Below are positions 43,519 to 55,593 of a stretch of 64,000 nt of DNA, one piece after another. Numbering within the stretch: position 1 is the stretch's first letter; each line of letters starts with the position of its first letter. Below the pieces are notes generated by a model, which made no database searches, had not been told where the DNA came from, and saw only the letters and a list, made by a program, of their open reading frames with translations. The position numbers were made by a program, and so were the translations under genes. The stretch is taken from positions 670,649 to 734,648 of the forward strand of contig BFEA01000121.1 of NCBI GenBank assembly GCA_003427395.1, written 5' to 3'. Source of the DNA: Chara braunii. Taxonomy: Eukaryota > Streptophyta > Charophyceae > Charales > Characeae.

Positions 43519-43773
43519 CTAGGCTACCAGAGTGGCCCGGGGTCACTTGCCCGGTCGGGCCAAAAAAATAAAAATAAAAAATTTATTTGTAATTTTTAAT
43601 TTTTATTTTAATTTTGGATGTGACCCTGAGGCGAAAGTTATTCAGTTTATTTTTTTGCATAACATAGTTTTTTTTCGGATGTTTTGAATTTGTTTTGTTT
43701 TTTCTTTTTTTTGCTGGGACCTCCTTGCACGGGCTGGCCACCCGGGACCCGGGCGGCCCGGCTGGTAGCCTAG
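43519..43773 (+). mobile_element. hAT-type miniature element, CTAGGCTACCAG family, copy 2
   Basis: 255 bp, same termini and same orientation as copy 1 (25761-26037). The core keeps GACCCTGAGGCGAAAGTTAT and TTTTTTTGCATAACATAG. Flanking octamers are TTAAAAAT and CTAAAAAT (7 of 8). It lies inside the interior of element B. Confidence 0.88.
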
Positions 43774-43861
43774 CTAAAAATTGAAATAAATAATTCAAAT
43801 CAATAAAAATTCAAGTAACAAGGGTTTCGACTTTGTTTATTTTTCTTTTAAATTAATCAAG

Positions 43862-44272
43862 GGATAATCTCCCGAACCCCAACCCAACGGGGGGAGGGAA
43901 ATTGCTGCCAAAATTTTTGTGAATTATTTTAATTTAAATTTTGTAATAAAAATTAGTAAAATTTAAAATAAATATCTAAAATTGAGTAGGATTGTTTGTT
44001 CGACCTTTTATTTACTTTTGCTTATCCGAGGGATTTTTCCCTGAACCCCATCCTTACGGGGGGGAGGAAAACTGCTGCGGAAAGTTTTTTGAAATTTCTC
44101 TTTAAATTTAAATTTCCGCCAATTAATTAACAACAATATTTAAAAAATCAAACAAAAGATTTATTTTCTCCTTTTAATTTGTTCTTTTCGCTTTGCCTTC
44201 TCCGGCAGCGCTGTTTGAGGGCTTCGCCCGAACCCCATCCCAACGGGGGGAGGCGAAACGCTGTCGAAATTT
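43862..44272 (+). repeat. Threefold GC-rich motif at ~170-185-bp spacing
   Basis: Near 43868, 44040 and 44226 the same block recurs: CCCGAACCCCA(A/T)CC-AACGGGGGGAGG, then GAAA-CTG(C/T)CG and an AAATTTT stretch. Between them is AT-rich DNA. The CCCC/GGGG parts could pair. It looks like three diverged tandem units. Confidence 0.75.
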
Positions 44273-45814
44273 TAGTAAATTTTCCAAAATTTATTTCTAC
44301 CCCTAAAAATCTTCAAACTCGGCGGGCTTATATATGTATTGATCCTTAATATATACAAACTAAGAAAGAGATTTTATCCTAACTAAATATATATTTTTTA
44401 ATTTATAATTGGAAAATACAAAAGAATTCCCTAGAGGAAGAAGGGAAAGAAATGCTGTGGTAACCTGGCTTCGGGTGAACGTAGTGGCCTATTCCCGAAG
44501 GCCAGAGGCAAGTGACGAGAATTTTCAGTTGTTAAACCTATTTTTTTATAATTATTTGACAAATATTCGGATTAAATCAAAAGCAAGGGGTAGAAGGAAG
44601 CACGTGCATACCTCGCGACTCGCTAGGGTTTTCATTACATCCCCCTATGCGCTAAGCGTGAGGTAGTATTTTCTTCTCGTTTATAAGCAATTTTTATTAA
44701 TTTAAATGATTAAAAATCCCTTAAAATTGCGAAAAAGGCTTAAAAATTCAAAGAGTGAGTACGCTCGGCTCTTAATTTTGGGTTTTTGACTAGGGGACAG
44801 GGTCCGTTGCTCGGATACCTACTCGAGGGTGCAGTAAACAGAATTCCCTCGAGTTGAGTCCATGCCTTATATTCGGGGGAACTCGAATATAAGATCTATA
44901 GGTCAATCCGAAATCGGGATTTCAACACCCTTTCCTTTTTAGATCAGTCTAGATTAGTACGACTTCGGTGCGGCTCCAATCCGCAAGGGCTCGGTCGATC
45001 TGCGGAAAGTCCCAGTTAGGCTTTCATCGCGCCTCCTTCCTGGTCCCTTCTGTACTTCTCTCTACCAACGTCTCTTGAGGTTCTCTCACATCCTTATTTC
45101 TGACTATTCTGAGTCTTCCTTTTCTCATACAACAGTTTGCTGTTAGAGGTGTTCCCCCATCCCGCCCGCCCTTCTCACTAAGCTTTTCGCATACTGCAGG
45201 GTGCCGCTGATCAGGGTTGCGGCCCTCCCGCCCACCTTTTCTTTTGGGCTCTGCTAACCAGGGTTTGTGGCGTTCCCGATCAACTTAAAAATGGTCCGGG
45301 CTGTGGCCCGTAAGCTCTAATTTCAAGCCAGCCCAACGCCCCAACTGAAGAAGTTCCTAACGTAGTTGTTATGACATAAGGGACTGTTCACAAATAGGTC
45401 CGGACTGCCAGCTCTTCTTGACGACTTTTACATTAGGACGGGGCTCTATCTCGTTGTGATGGATGGAAGGGCATCATGGACTGTGCCGACAGATCCAGTA
45501 GGCTCAAGACATGAGAGGGTAGTTCATCATAGGTCCGGGCTGGATGAGTGATTCTAGCTAGTTTAACGTTCGTTAAGTATGAAACAAGGACTTGTAGTTC
45601 TGAGGATAGTTAGACGGCCCTACCCGGACTTATTCATTAGGTCCCGGCTCCAAAGGAGCCACTTACACCAGGTATGGAGTCCGACACCATGGGAGTTCAG
45701 GTAGATAGGGGAGAGTGTCACCCTTCGCCCGGTCGAACTCTTCGTGAGCTCAAGGAACGCATCTGACATAACGCACCTCTCAGATGCGGGCCACCTGACG
45801 ACGGGGAGCCCGAA

Positions 45815-48180
45815 GTGATGGGCGGGTCCATCGTTACCGAGCCTGAGAGACCGCCGTCGAAGATACGGATGGAGAACATAACGGAGTCTCCCTGTTTTCG
45901 GGGAGAGATGGACGATCGACGCTCACCTACCTACGAGCCGAGAGACGATAGAGAGGACCGACGCAGAGATGACTGGAGAGACAGTGCATCAGGGATCACG
46001 TTTGGAGAGATAGAGATAGGCCTCATGAGAGGAGCAGGCCGCCTCAACGGATCTACGATCCGCAGATGGGCGAGTCGTATACGCTCCCTTATGAAAGGAG
46101 AGATCAATTCATCATCTTTCACCAACTTGCAGAGTTAGATACCAGACCACCCGTTTTCAAGGGATACGGTATCACTGAGTATCTCGAGAAGTGGGAGCTA
46201 CACGCGTTCCGTAGTCAATGGTCCGAGGACGAAATTATAGATAACTCCTTATGTCATGCGGACCCGAGCTTGAGTCAGGAGATTAAAGAAGCTCGACCCA
46301 AAGATAGACGGTGGGCTACCTATAAGGCCAGTCTCTACGAGCTCTACAAACTAGAAGACGTTAAGTATTCAATGCGAGACTTGAAGCAGTTGACTCCGGG
46401 TGAGGACGAGAGTCTTCGGGCTTTCGGGAAGCGATTCCAAAAGATATCTGCTACATTGATAGCGAAGGGGAAGTTGTCGAAAGTCGACCGATGCACGATT
46501 TTCATCTGTCGACTGCCCAAAGGGAAACAGAAGGGGATACTTAGGGAACTCCCTCATGATAAGATAAATTTTAAGACGATTCTCGAGTTGGCTATGAAAG
46601 CTGGAGCAGATGACTATAAGGATTTAATTTGGAGAGGGATGCGATGACGGAACTTCTCTCTGTACCAAGAGTACGATACAGCGAGGTGCCCTGACTTCAA
46701 TGATCAGCCTTGGGCGGATCACCGATATTTGCTGGATGGAGTCTGACCACACCGATCTACAGAGACCGTGGTAGGTAAGATAAGGAAGATGAGGGAAATG
46801 ATCAAGGTTTTGACGAGACAAGTCGCTAGAATAGAGGCTAAGACAGAGACTGTTGGTTATAAGGCAAGGTACAGATCGTCGAACTCACTGAGGTGCGATC
46901 GAGTTAGAACTGGTTCAACATACTTGCTAAGGTGGGACAATCGCAAACCAGGATCATGGAGAGACGCAGAGGACAGAAACCCTCGGACACTGGCCGATTA
47001 TCGAGCGAGGGAGTAACAATATCATATACATCGCGGCGATTCCCCTAGGTATTAGGACGAAGATCCAGATCGAGAGGTTGCCTATCATAAAAACTATATG
47101 AGGGATAAGGACAACGAGTATCGACGACACGGTCGAGTGGAGACCTGCCCTCACAGCCCGAGATATGATCCACGTCACGAAGACCTCCGGGATGCAGAGC
47201 AGTATCCTAAGAATCTAGATAGATATTACCATGTGACGATGAGAGACCAACGCGACAATTCCCGCGAGCGGCACGAGAGGAGACATGTTGATCGGGACCG
47301 TCGTGATGATGTCAGAGTAGAGTCTGACCCGCTTCCTCAGGACGTACGGGTATCAGGCGGAGACGAAGGATACAGACGTGTAGAGGCTCAACCTTCTTCT
47401 CCTCGTAACACATGCGTCTATTGCTGTTCAGATGACCATATCGGGAGAGATTGCCCTGATCTTGAGAAGGCAATAGACTATGGCGTAGTGGGACTCGAGG
47501 ACCGACAGTACGTCAAAAGAACCGACAATCTGAGGGATGCATCTGTATATCCTTCAAAGGAAGAGGACTTGGAGGCCAGATGAACGTCATTGGACAAGGA
47601 CGAGGTAAAGGCGACGGTAAAGAGTCAGAGTGTCAGGTTTTTCTTACCGCCAGGAAGCAAGATGCCTATAGTGTCGATCCGCGTCATCTCTACCAAATCA
47701 TCGTGGGCTCTTTCCTCAAAAGGGAGGGTTGACCTAGTGGATCGAGAGGGAGAGAAAGAAAAACGCTGAGTACGATCACCACACAAACGAGGCCCAGAGG
47801 GGGTTACTAATACAACAACTCCCTTTAGGCTAGCGCCTAATCACTGTAAGCGATGTTCCATACAAGAAGCGTCCAAGCGAATACGAGATGAGCCCTTGTA
47901 TATTACCGGTGCCGCAAGAGTGCCTACCACAGACACGGTTCATATCGACCTTGAACGAGGAAAACCGGTACCTTTGACCGATGAGATTTTTGCTGATTCT
48001 AGGCCGTTAGCAGACAAACCCTTTATCAACGTCGATCCAATCGCACATAAGTCAAGGTTTCCGGCGCTAGAGCAGACTGCACCACGCCCGTTTTCTTTGA
48101 TACCTGTGAGAACGTGTCTCCTGAATTATTTTGCGTTCCTGGGAGTGGTATCATGGGGACTCTGTTTAACGAACAGGTGA
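45815..48180 (+). pseudogene. Gag relic with CCHC knuckle (element B interior)
   Basis: Nearly the whole region from 46066 stays in one frame and is broken by stops rather than frameshifts (46645, 46744, 47014, 47581 and others). The capsid part reads LAELDTRPPVFKGYGITEYL, EKWELHAFRSQWSEDEI, SLYELYKLEDVKYSMRDLK and TPGEDESLRAFGKRFQKIS. A charged Arg-rich linker follows (RRHVDRDRRDD-like, about 47260-47340), then an intact CCHC knuckle CVYCCSDDHIGRDC (47413-47454). Downstream pieces to 48180 (ITGAARVPTTDTVHIDLERG) fit no protease motif. A start upstream at about 45815 (in another frame) carries an Arg/Asp-rich N-terminus. No pol follows before repeat B2. Confidence 0.75.
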
Positions 48181-48388
48181 TTCCTCACAGAGTTGTGGAA
48201 AACGCTGGGAATTGATGAGTCCTGTAATCTTGAGAAAACGTTCTTCTCCGGTCGACGATCGCAGTTTGGGGAAAAGAGAAGCGCCGACATAAGAGCCACG
48301 CGCATGTGGTTACTTTAAATCTCATACGGTTCGTCTGATTGAGACGGCGCGGGCTCGACGGGGCGTCGAGAAGAGGTCCGGGCTTGTT

Positions 48389-49887
48389 TGTCGGGCAGCC
48401 GAAGGTCGGTCGGCCACCCGAATTTCGACGGATTGACCTTTAGATTAACTGCCTAGAGAGGGATTGACCGGTACTTTCGTCCGAGCCATCGGGAAAAATT
48501 AGGGGTCATGAAGAGACCCCTAAAATACCCCACGTCAAGTATTGACACTGACCCTTGAAATCAACGAAAGGAACAGGGCATGCTTGACCCGTCTAGTGCC
48601 TAACGTTTTCGTCCGTTCCGAGGCTGTTCCTGAAACGGCTGGCCGCGGTACGGAGGCGTGGTAGTAAGCCTCGGCACGTCATTTTCACTCTAGGCAATTG
48701 GCGGAGGAATGCCCCTTCAAATTTCATTAATTCTAACGGCAAAATTAAAACTAAGAAAAATAATTGAAATAATAAAGAAAAAAAAAACAAATAAAATTTT
48801 GTTAATTAATTAATTTTCTTCAGAATTCACGTTTGGCAAAATTGTCTTCATTTTTTGTCATTTTTAATAACAACATTAAGATTGAGAAAAAGAAAATAAA
48901 TAATAAAAGGAACGAAAACAAATGATTATTTATGGTTTGATAAATTTTCGCGGGATCCATTCTTGATTGAATTATGTCGAATTCCTTTATTTATCCACTG
49001 TCTGCCGATCGGTTTGAGTTCCCTTTACTTTTTCGATTGACCTGATTACTACCACCACGATGGTCGAATGTTGATGAGTGAGTGGGGTTGAGGTTGGGTC
49101 ACGACGACATGGTTGGTACGGTACGGCAACTGGGCCCACTTTGGTATCGGCATGTGTCACCCGCGACATGGTGTTGTACTCTATAATTGGACAATCTCAA
49201 TTACCAGTTCGGCGTTGGGCCAATTTTCTGCAAGATGGTACATTTATGTCTGGCACGGTCTTGGTTCGGGACAGGTGCGGTACAGACACACATTACTGCC
49301 CAGTACGGCATTCGGCAGCGAGCTGGAGTGGTGACGACATGGGCTCTTGAAATTCAGGGTGGTTGCTGCAGGTTTGGGACTGGTATGGAGACGCAAGGTT
49401 GGCATATGTACAGATTCGGGATTCTTGGCTCCGGTACTATCACTGGTCGGATTCCCTGACTGCGCGGTCTCGTTCACCTTTCAAGCCCAATAGGCCACTG
49501 TTGGACTGGTACCGCGGCTATGTGGCCCTGCTGGCCGCTGTTGGACTGGTACCGCGGCTATGTGGCCTTGCTGGCCGCTGCTGGACTTGTACCGTGGGTA
49601 CAGGCAGTGCCAGTCCTCAGCCAGGAACAGGAACTGGTTGCAAGGGATTGAAGTTTTCCCCTAGCCCAATGTCGTGCCCCGGAGGCGATTTAGGAGGACC
49701 AGCAGAAAAGAATCGGACATTTTTTTTCGGTACGGAGGCGACCAGAGGGACCAGGGGGAACGGTTCGCAGTGGGCAAGCAACCGCAGCGCACGGACAGCG
49801 AACGGCGGTGGGCGCACCGAACATACCTGTTCGAGAAGCGCAGTGGTTCCGTGCTGCTCACGGTCAACGGTAGCTATGGCGGCAGTA

Positions 49888-49919
<32 letters not shown>

Positions 49920-49975
49920 TGTGAAAGGAAGAAACTGTGTGTGCGAGAGAGAGAGTGAGAGGAAGAGACGGTGTG

Positions 49976-50060
<85 letters not shown>

Positions 50061-52033
50061 GTGTGCGAGAGAGAGAGTGAGAGGAAGAAACTGTGTGTGC
50101 GAGAGAGAGAGTGAGGGGAAGAGACTGTGTGTGCGAGAGAGAGAGAGAGTGAGGGGAAGAGACTGTGTGTGCGAGAGAGAGAGAGTGATGAACCGGGTGA
50201 AAGGAGGCCATAACACCATCACTTATTACTATGTGCATGGTCGTAAGCGCATCCAATACGTTTATGACGGAGTCTATGTTAGCATGCCCTCAGCAAGAGA
50301 GAGGACTGAGATGATGCAAGCAGATCATGCTGCAGATGGGGAATGCCAACGAGAGGGAGAAGATTCGTGACCGTTTCCATGAGCTTGCAGCCGTGCTCAA
50401 CAGGCTGCTCCTCGAGCAGTAAGTGATGACGCACAATTTTGGGAGTGAATGAGAATTAGAGACTCCAATCTCAATTTGTGTAAGGGACACTGGACCTGTT
50501 TTACAGCAGGTGACGCTCCCCACCAATAGATGGAGCTTTCTCTCGGGTCCTAGTGAGGGGAGTGATCAAGGCGATGGATGCCTGCCAGACCCGTCTCGAA
50601 CATGCCCGTTCACCTGACCAAGTTGACTATGGTCGACGTGGGCATGGATGTTGAGGTAACTTGTGCTTGAGTATGAGCTAAAGTATTGTCTTGTGGATCG
50701 ATTCAAGCCCCCCACCAAATCGTTTCACAGCCATATTGTTTACAACTGGCGGAGTACCACGGACTGCTAGCTTCACTGTGTTTGGATTGAGAGGTGCCTG
50801 AATACAACTTTGAAGACCCTGTGCTCTATTCGGATTCATGAGAGACAACAACAACGCTACGAAATAGTTATTGGTTCTTTTGAAAGGAAGCTCCAAACAA
50901 AGATCCGTTTTCGCACACATAAGGGGGAATTCGAATCTCAAGGTTTGACCGTTGGGATTAGCAGTTAGACGAGATTAAGACATCATTGGGTCTGATCAGA
51001 CCCATCAACACTTTGGCGCCGGTTTTCACAATCTCTGCTGCAAAAAGGCGCTGACGCTCATAGTAGTCAATGGACAAAGTATGGCAGTGTTTGCCCGTGA
51101 TCAAGCTGAAGAATCATTCCACTTCCGTCCTCAGTTGAGTATTCGGGGAGGGGCTGCAACACACACACAGTAAAGAAAACCATAGTGTATATTTCCATGT
51201 CTCAGTCAAAAAATCATTCTCACTTCAAAATCTCTCATTTGGTTGGCGATTGAGAAGGAAGTAGAGAGGGGGAGAGGGAGAGAGAGGGGGAGCAAGTATG
51301 CAAGCCTCTTGTGGAAACTGTCTTCGCTTTGATTGGCAAGGGAAACACATTATTTGAGAATTATTAATTTTTAGAAATCAGCAGAACGATGTTGAGCGTC
51401 CAATCACAGGGAATGAGCCCAGTACCACTCTGTAGTCTGTCCCTTCACGGCACTGCAGGGAAAAATAGTATTTTTTGGATTTATGATTACAATTCGAATT
51501 ACCACCAATTGAAAACCCATCGGAAAGGTGACGGTCGCGTATGTGATGTAAGAGCACCACGTGCGGACTGTGCATGGGTCAAAAATCCTACTTGAACCAG
51601 ATTGTGACTGTGCGCTCAACTTGTCTTTAGTTGCCTTTTGCATGTTGCTGCAAAACGGGATATTAAATCCGCTATCTCTCCGAAATAGATTTTTCTAGCC
51701 TGACACCGCTGGACAGATATTGTCAGAATTTCATAAAAGTACACTCTTGTTATCTGGTGGTAACTTGATTCGTAATCTGCAACTGCTGACCTGACTGAGT
51801 GCTTATGAGCCGCTGAGGTCTTTGTTTGAGTTCTGTTAATTGCAATTTTTGCCCATTTTTTGTTTTATTCAGTAAGAGCGTTATGAACAGCCATAATTCA
51901 GTTCGTGACAGGCAACGCAACCCCCCGTTCGCTGATCACCGCTGAGGACCTCTGAAGCGGGCACGACGAGTGACAGGCGTCGCTGTCCCTGGCTTCAGCG
52001 ACGAACAGGGGCCCTTCCCCGGGTTTCCTCACA
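48389..52033 (+). repeat. Direct repeat B, copy 2 (right LTR candidate)
   Basis: Begins TGTCGGGCAGCCGAAGG, ends CTCACA; collinear with copy 1. It has the same 40-bp tandem (from 49498), GA tract (49900-50186) and minus-strand open frame (50678-50941). It lacks about 85 bases near the end that copy 1 has. The identical strings shared between copies across AT-rich non-coding DNA imply a fairly recent common origin. Confidence 0.9.
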
Positions 52034-52436
52034 CCGGGTCCCACGTTCAAAAATCTGGGCAGAGCAGCCAGCGCCCTAGGCCAAAAACTGGTGGGTGAGC
52101 AGGTCCCCGACCGCAGTGGTCAATCGGGGTACGAGACAGTCTCACTGACGGGAGGTCTACTGTCATAAGGTGACCAGACCCGCTATAGTCTGGGTGTCTT
52201 GGCGAGAGTGTCAAAGGGGCTGCCATACTCAAGTAGTGGGTATGTTGGTCCTGACCTAGAGGCAGGTTAAACGGGCCGTCAAGACAAATGGTCTGATTGG
52301 TCCTGGCCTGAGGTGGGCCGAATGAGGTATGTCAGACTGACGGGAGGTCTATCATTCCTGGCCAGTGGTGGGCCAAAACTAAGGTAATCAATAATTCTTG
52401 GGTGTGAAGAAACTATCTTGTTGTGTCTATTAATTT

Positions 52437-52497
52437 ATTAGTTTATTATTTTATTATTTTATTATTTTATTATTTTATTATTTTACTATTTTATTCT
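52437..52497. repeat. (TTATTTTA)n tract
   Basis: Reiterated ATTTTATT words, about eight units. Confidence 0.9.
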
Positions 52498-52620
52498 GTG
52501 TTTTATTTTGTTTACTTGTTGCCTGGCTGTTAATCGTCGGAGAGCTTGTTTGTTGGGGACAGTTTGTTGTATATGAAACTCACTGTTTTGCAGGTATATA
52601 AGAACTTACTTGAAGTTCCC

Positions 52621-52800
52621 AGACTAGAGAGAAGAAAAGGGGTTTGGTATCCCCATCCCTTTATCTGAGAAGACGAGGAGACGCCTCATTCAGACTAGAG
52701 AAAAAGAACAAGGTTTAGTATCCCCTTAGTTGCTTGAGAAATTGAGAAGACGTCTCGTTTAGGCGAGAGAACAGAAAAAGGGTTTGGTATACCCTATCCC
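52621..52800 (+). repeat. ~70-bp tandem repeat, 2.5 copies
   Basis: Units at 52621, 52692 and 52761 each run AGACTAGAGA(or AGGCGAGAGA)-A-rich-GGTTTGGTATCCCC...GAAGACG(A/T)(G/C)-type end. Imperfect copies. Confidence 0.8.
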
Positions 52801-53102
52801 CAACATGGCAGACATAATGAGTGTTTCAAGCATTGGTATCAGGTTAACAGTACTCTCGATTTTGCAGCCAAGATGAAGGATGAGGTAACTCTTCTGCTGT
52901 AAATACCCAAACAAAAAACAGAATTCAGAATGACAAGAGGTTAAAGTCAGCGACAAAAGGGAAAGTGAAAACATAATCCTTCTTAAATTCATTTAGTGGT
53001 CGACAAGCAACCTGGTTCACGAGGAACCTACGACCCCGGCCTTAAGGTATTCAAACTTTCAAGCCAGGGACGTTATAAAGTGTGGCATGAACTGGTAAAG
53101 AC

Positions 53103-53567
53103 TCAGAAATTTAAGAGAAAGTAGCGTTTATACAGGATGTAGAAGATGACCATGAATTCGATCTGAAGTAAAGAAAGAAGGAAGAAGATGCAGAGGAGGG
53201 TACAACTATTGGGATGAGGGGTAGAGGGAGCAGTGCATGGAATAGAGGGGACATTCACTAGGGCTCTACTCGCCGTGGGAGTGATGGGAACTCTGGGAGT
53301 ATAGGGAGGGGAAGAAGTGTTGGGCGCGCCATAGCGCGCTTCAAATTTTTTCTGGAAGTACTTCATCCTGTCTAGAGACGAAGTCCTTTCGTACCACGTA
53401 GAGAACGGTTGGCGTGGGTAAGACTTTGAATGCGCGCCATAACCCCGTACCTCCTCTTCCTCCTGCTCAGAACTATAGTCACGCTGTGTACGGGCCGGCG
53501 GTTCCTCCCGAGCCTTACCCCCTCTCCCTCCTCTTCCTCTTCCCTGTCCCTTACTTGCCTCAGGCAT
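53103..53567 (-). pseudogene. RG-rich Gag-like N-terminal fragment
   Basis: Minus-strand frame with an ATG at 53565-53567: MPEASKGQGRGRGGRGGKAR, then an acidic patch (SSEQEEEEVRGYG) and STWYERTSSLDRMKYFQKKF, followed by a Pro/Ser/Thr-rich part and a hydrophobic end that is probably out of frame or non-coding. Gly/Arg runs suggest RNA binding. The style resembles N-termini of retroelement Gag proteins, but no defining domain follows and no partner gene is adjacent. About 155 codons. Low certainty. Confidence 0.4.
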
Positions 53568-54995
53568 ACTGAAAGAAAAATCAAAGAAGGTAAGAGACAT
53601 GCGGCTATGGGAAAAGAAACTGGAGCAATACTACAAGAGAAAGAAGGTTGTATTACTAAAGAAGGAAGAAGCGGCTATGGACCATGCAGAAAAACGCTGC
53701 AAGAGAAGAAAAAAAATAACGTATATGTTGTGGTGAACGCGAACTAGCACAATGTAGGACTATCACGTGAGTTTCCTTATGAGTACTCCGAGAATGAATG
53801 AGAAGTATGACTCTCGCTGTTTCCTTTATACTAACAGGGACGCTAGGCGGGGGTTTGGTATCATGTCGGAGGGCGCGGTGTCCCAGCCCTCCTGTGTACC
53901 AGGCTTCTGCTCAGTACCTGTTCCCAGCTCAGATACCCGCGGCTCGTCGGGTAGTTCCCGAGCCTCAGTATATCATGCAATGGACCGGTCCAGTTGGTGC
54001 CTGCCCTCAGCAAAAGGGGTGCGGCACTGGGCTTTCCATTGGTCCACGCAGGCTCGGCGCCCTGCTGTACAGCCCAGCACTACCGGCCTGTGGCCGTGGT
54101 AGCCGTCGGGTTCGCCCAGGGACGCGAAGGTAGAGGGACGTCCACGGTCTTTTCTACTGCACGCCGAGTGCCCTCTGCCAGGTTATGGGTTAGGTGCACG
54201 AGATAGGTACTGCTGTCAAAATTAAGAGAACTAAGAAAAGGGAAGTAAAGGAAAAAGGAAATATGGGAAAAGAAAAGAAAATATGAGCGTTGAGTTTATG
54301 CAATGGTCTGAGTTTCTGCCTTAGTTCGGGGTAATTATGATGTCGTAAGTCCCTTTTTCTCTTGATATTATTATTATTATTATTATTTAATTTTCCTTTT
54401 CGCACGATTCGTCAGACTCGGTTTTCTTTTCGGCCTTTCATTTCAAGGAGCCAACGGGTTAACTTTGAACCACGATCGTCGTCTGAGGGTCCAGATTGGC
54501 TTGACTCTTCGCTTGTCTCCCTGCGCCAGGTCTGTCCGAGTGAGCTTTGTGCGATAGGACCCCAAAAGAGGGGCAACCCGCGGCCGCATTGGTAGAAGGC
54601 TTATCACCCCCGTGAAAGGTCATAAGCCCCCTCCTTGCAATCGGACACGGGTACCCAATAGAAGTAGGTGGACGACGCGTTTTGAATGGAGAAGGGCGAC
54701 AGTCGGTATCCCGTTATGGGACCACCGTGTCGGATCTGATATCGTTTATTCGAAAGGGAAAATGAAAGGATGGTGGCCGACTGTGAAAGGCCTGTGTGGA
54801 CTGCGACCTCTGGAGTTCGGCTCCGCTGCTCCCTTCGGTCTACTTGTTTCACGAGATTTTGAGAAATAAATGTTTCCTCTGTTTATTTTATCTTATTTTA
54901 TTAAACTTACGAATTGGAAATTATTAAAGTGCAGAACATTGAAAGTTATTTGAGTCCCTCGTTTAGAGCGTCGGGATCACGGTGATCGACGATCT

Positions 54996-55003
54996 TATAA
55001 AAG
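54996..55003 (+). promoter_or_regulatory. TATA-box-like TATAAAAG in A2
   Basis: Same octamer and context as 22511-22518, 33 bases before the ATG at 55036. Confidence 0.4.
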
Positions 55004-55035
55004 AGGGAGGGCGAGGAGCCTCTACCTACCCAAGC

Positions 55036-55143
55036 ATGAGCAGCCTCGCCACATTGTTAGTTGGCAGACTGATAAAGAGGGGGGTCGTGCTGCCGTATGA
55101 GCGTGAGGAAGACCTGCCTGCCTATGTGTATGTTGAGTGTTAA
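55036..55143 (+). other. Small ORF (35 codons) in A2
   Basis: Counterpart of 22551-22658; begins MSSLATLLVGRLIKRG. Same start and stop positions relative to the TATA-like box. No family recognised. Confidence 0.3.
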
Positions 55144-55274
55144 GGTCTGACTATCTAGGAAGCCGATGGCCTGGTATTCACGGTCTGCTCGGGGAGAGGT
55201 TCGGCCATGGTACGCAGCAGCGGGCTATATGGCTATAGGCCAAGGTGCCTCCAATATCTCTGGAAGTGGGAGCA

Positions 55275-55593
55275 GATGTCTAGGGAAGGGCCTACTGTGA
55301 CGGTCGTGCTGGACTACAGCTACGGCAGGCAAGAGGCAAAACTGAGGGTGAACGTAGAAGGAGGGATACAATAAGAAATGAGGGCAGACCAAGGCCTGCA
55401 GATGGCGATTACAGAGGCTAGAGACCGCGCCGAGAGAAGGTGCAGGCGGGATGGAGTTACGAACGAGATAAAAGTGACCGTTGCGTACCGAGACGGGGGG
55501 ACGTCCACGAACACAGTGGAAAGGGAACAACAACATTTGGATCACGATACTGAGGCAGAGAGCGAGGATAGTGATTTGGAAGCCACGACTTAG
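55275..55593 (+). pseudogene. Unknown charged protein fragment in A2
   Basis: Counterpart of 22791-23132: MSREGPTVTVVLDYSYGRQE, then the shared TAA after GGIQ, then EMRADQGLQMAITEARDRAE, VTNEIKVTVAYRDGG and an acidic tail. Here a further TAG ends the frame after EATT, where A1 reads on for seven residues (QSWYGLDQ in A1). Unknown function. Confidence 0.4.

Larger units (their letters stand above)
42611..45814. other. AT-rich non-coding interior of element B, 5' part
   Basis: No gene to about 45814. Contains an 84-bp tandem pair, one miniature element and a threefold GC-rich motif (each listed). There is also a hairpin at 44866-44893 (arms CTTATATTCG/CGAATATAAG) and a GC-richer stretch from 44750 that would be the gag leader. 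Confidence 0.5.
38831..52033 (+). mobile_element. Candidate long-LTR element B without pol
   Basis: Two direct repeats of 3.6-3.8 kb (38831-42610 and 48389-52033) enclose 5.8 kb containing a plus-strand gag with CCHC knuckle and no protease, RT or integrase that I can find. The second repeat runs TG...CA; the first begins TA. The pentamer ACCGG precedes the left repeat (38826-38830) and overlaps the right end (52033-52037), a possible target duplication. Just inside the left repeat is TGGTGCTGTGGCC, which starts with TGG as a primer-binding site should. Together this suggests a LARD-like or pol-deleted LTR element. An alternative is a tandem segmental duplication around an unrelated gag relic. 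Confidence 0.6.
52034..53102. other. Spacer with simple repeats, no gene
   Basis: Begins with GGTC/TGGCC-rich short reiterations (52080-52390, e.g. CTGACGGGAGGTCTA twice). Then comes an ATTTT tract, a tandem of about 70 bp and unassigned sequence. It could be a remnant LTR of another element (note the TATATAAG near 52597). Confidence 0.4.

Noticed and set aside
16986-48180. Nonsense codons as proof of cytosine-methylation decay
   Set aside because: Every stop codon is one C-to-T change away from CAA, CAG or CGA, so their presence alone cannot show directed deamination; intact reference copies would be needed.
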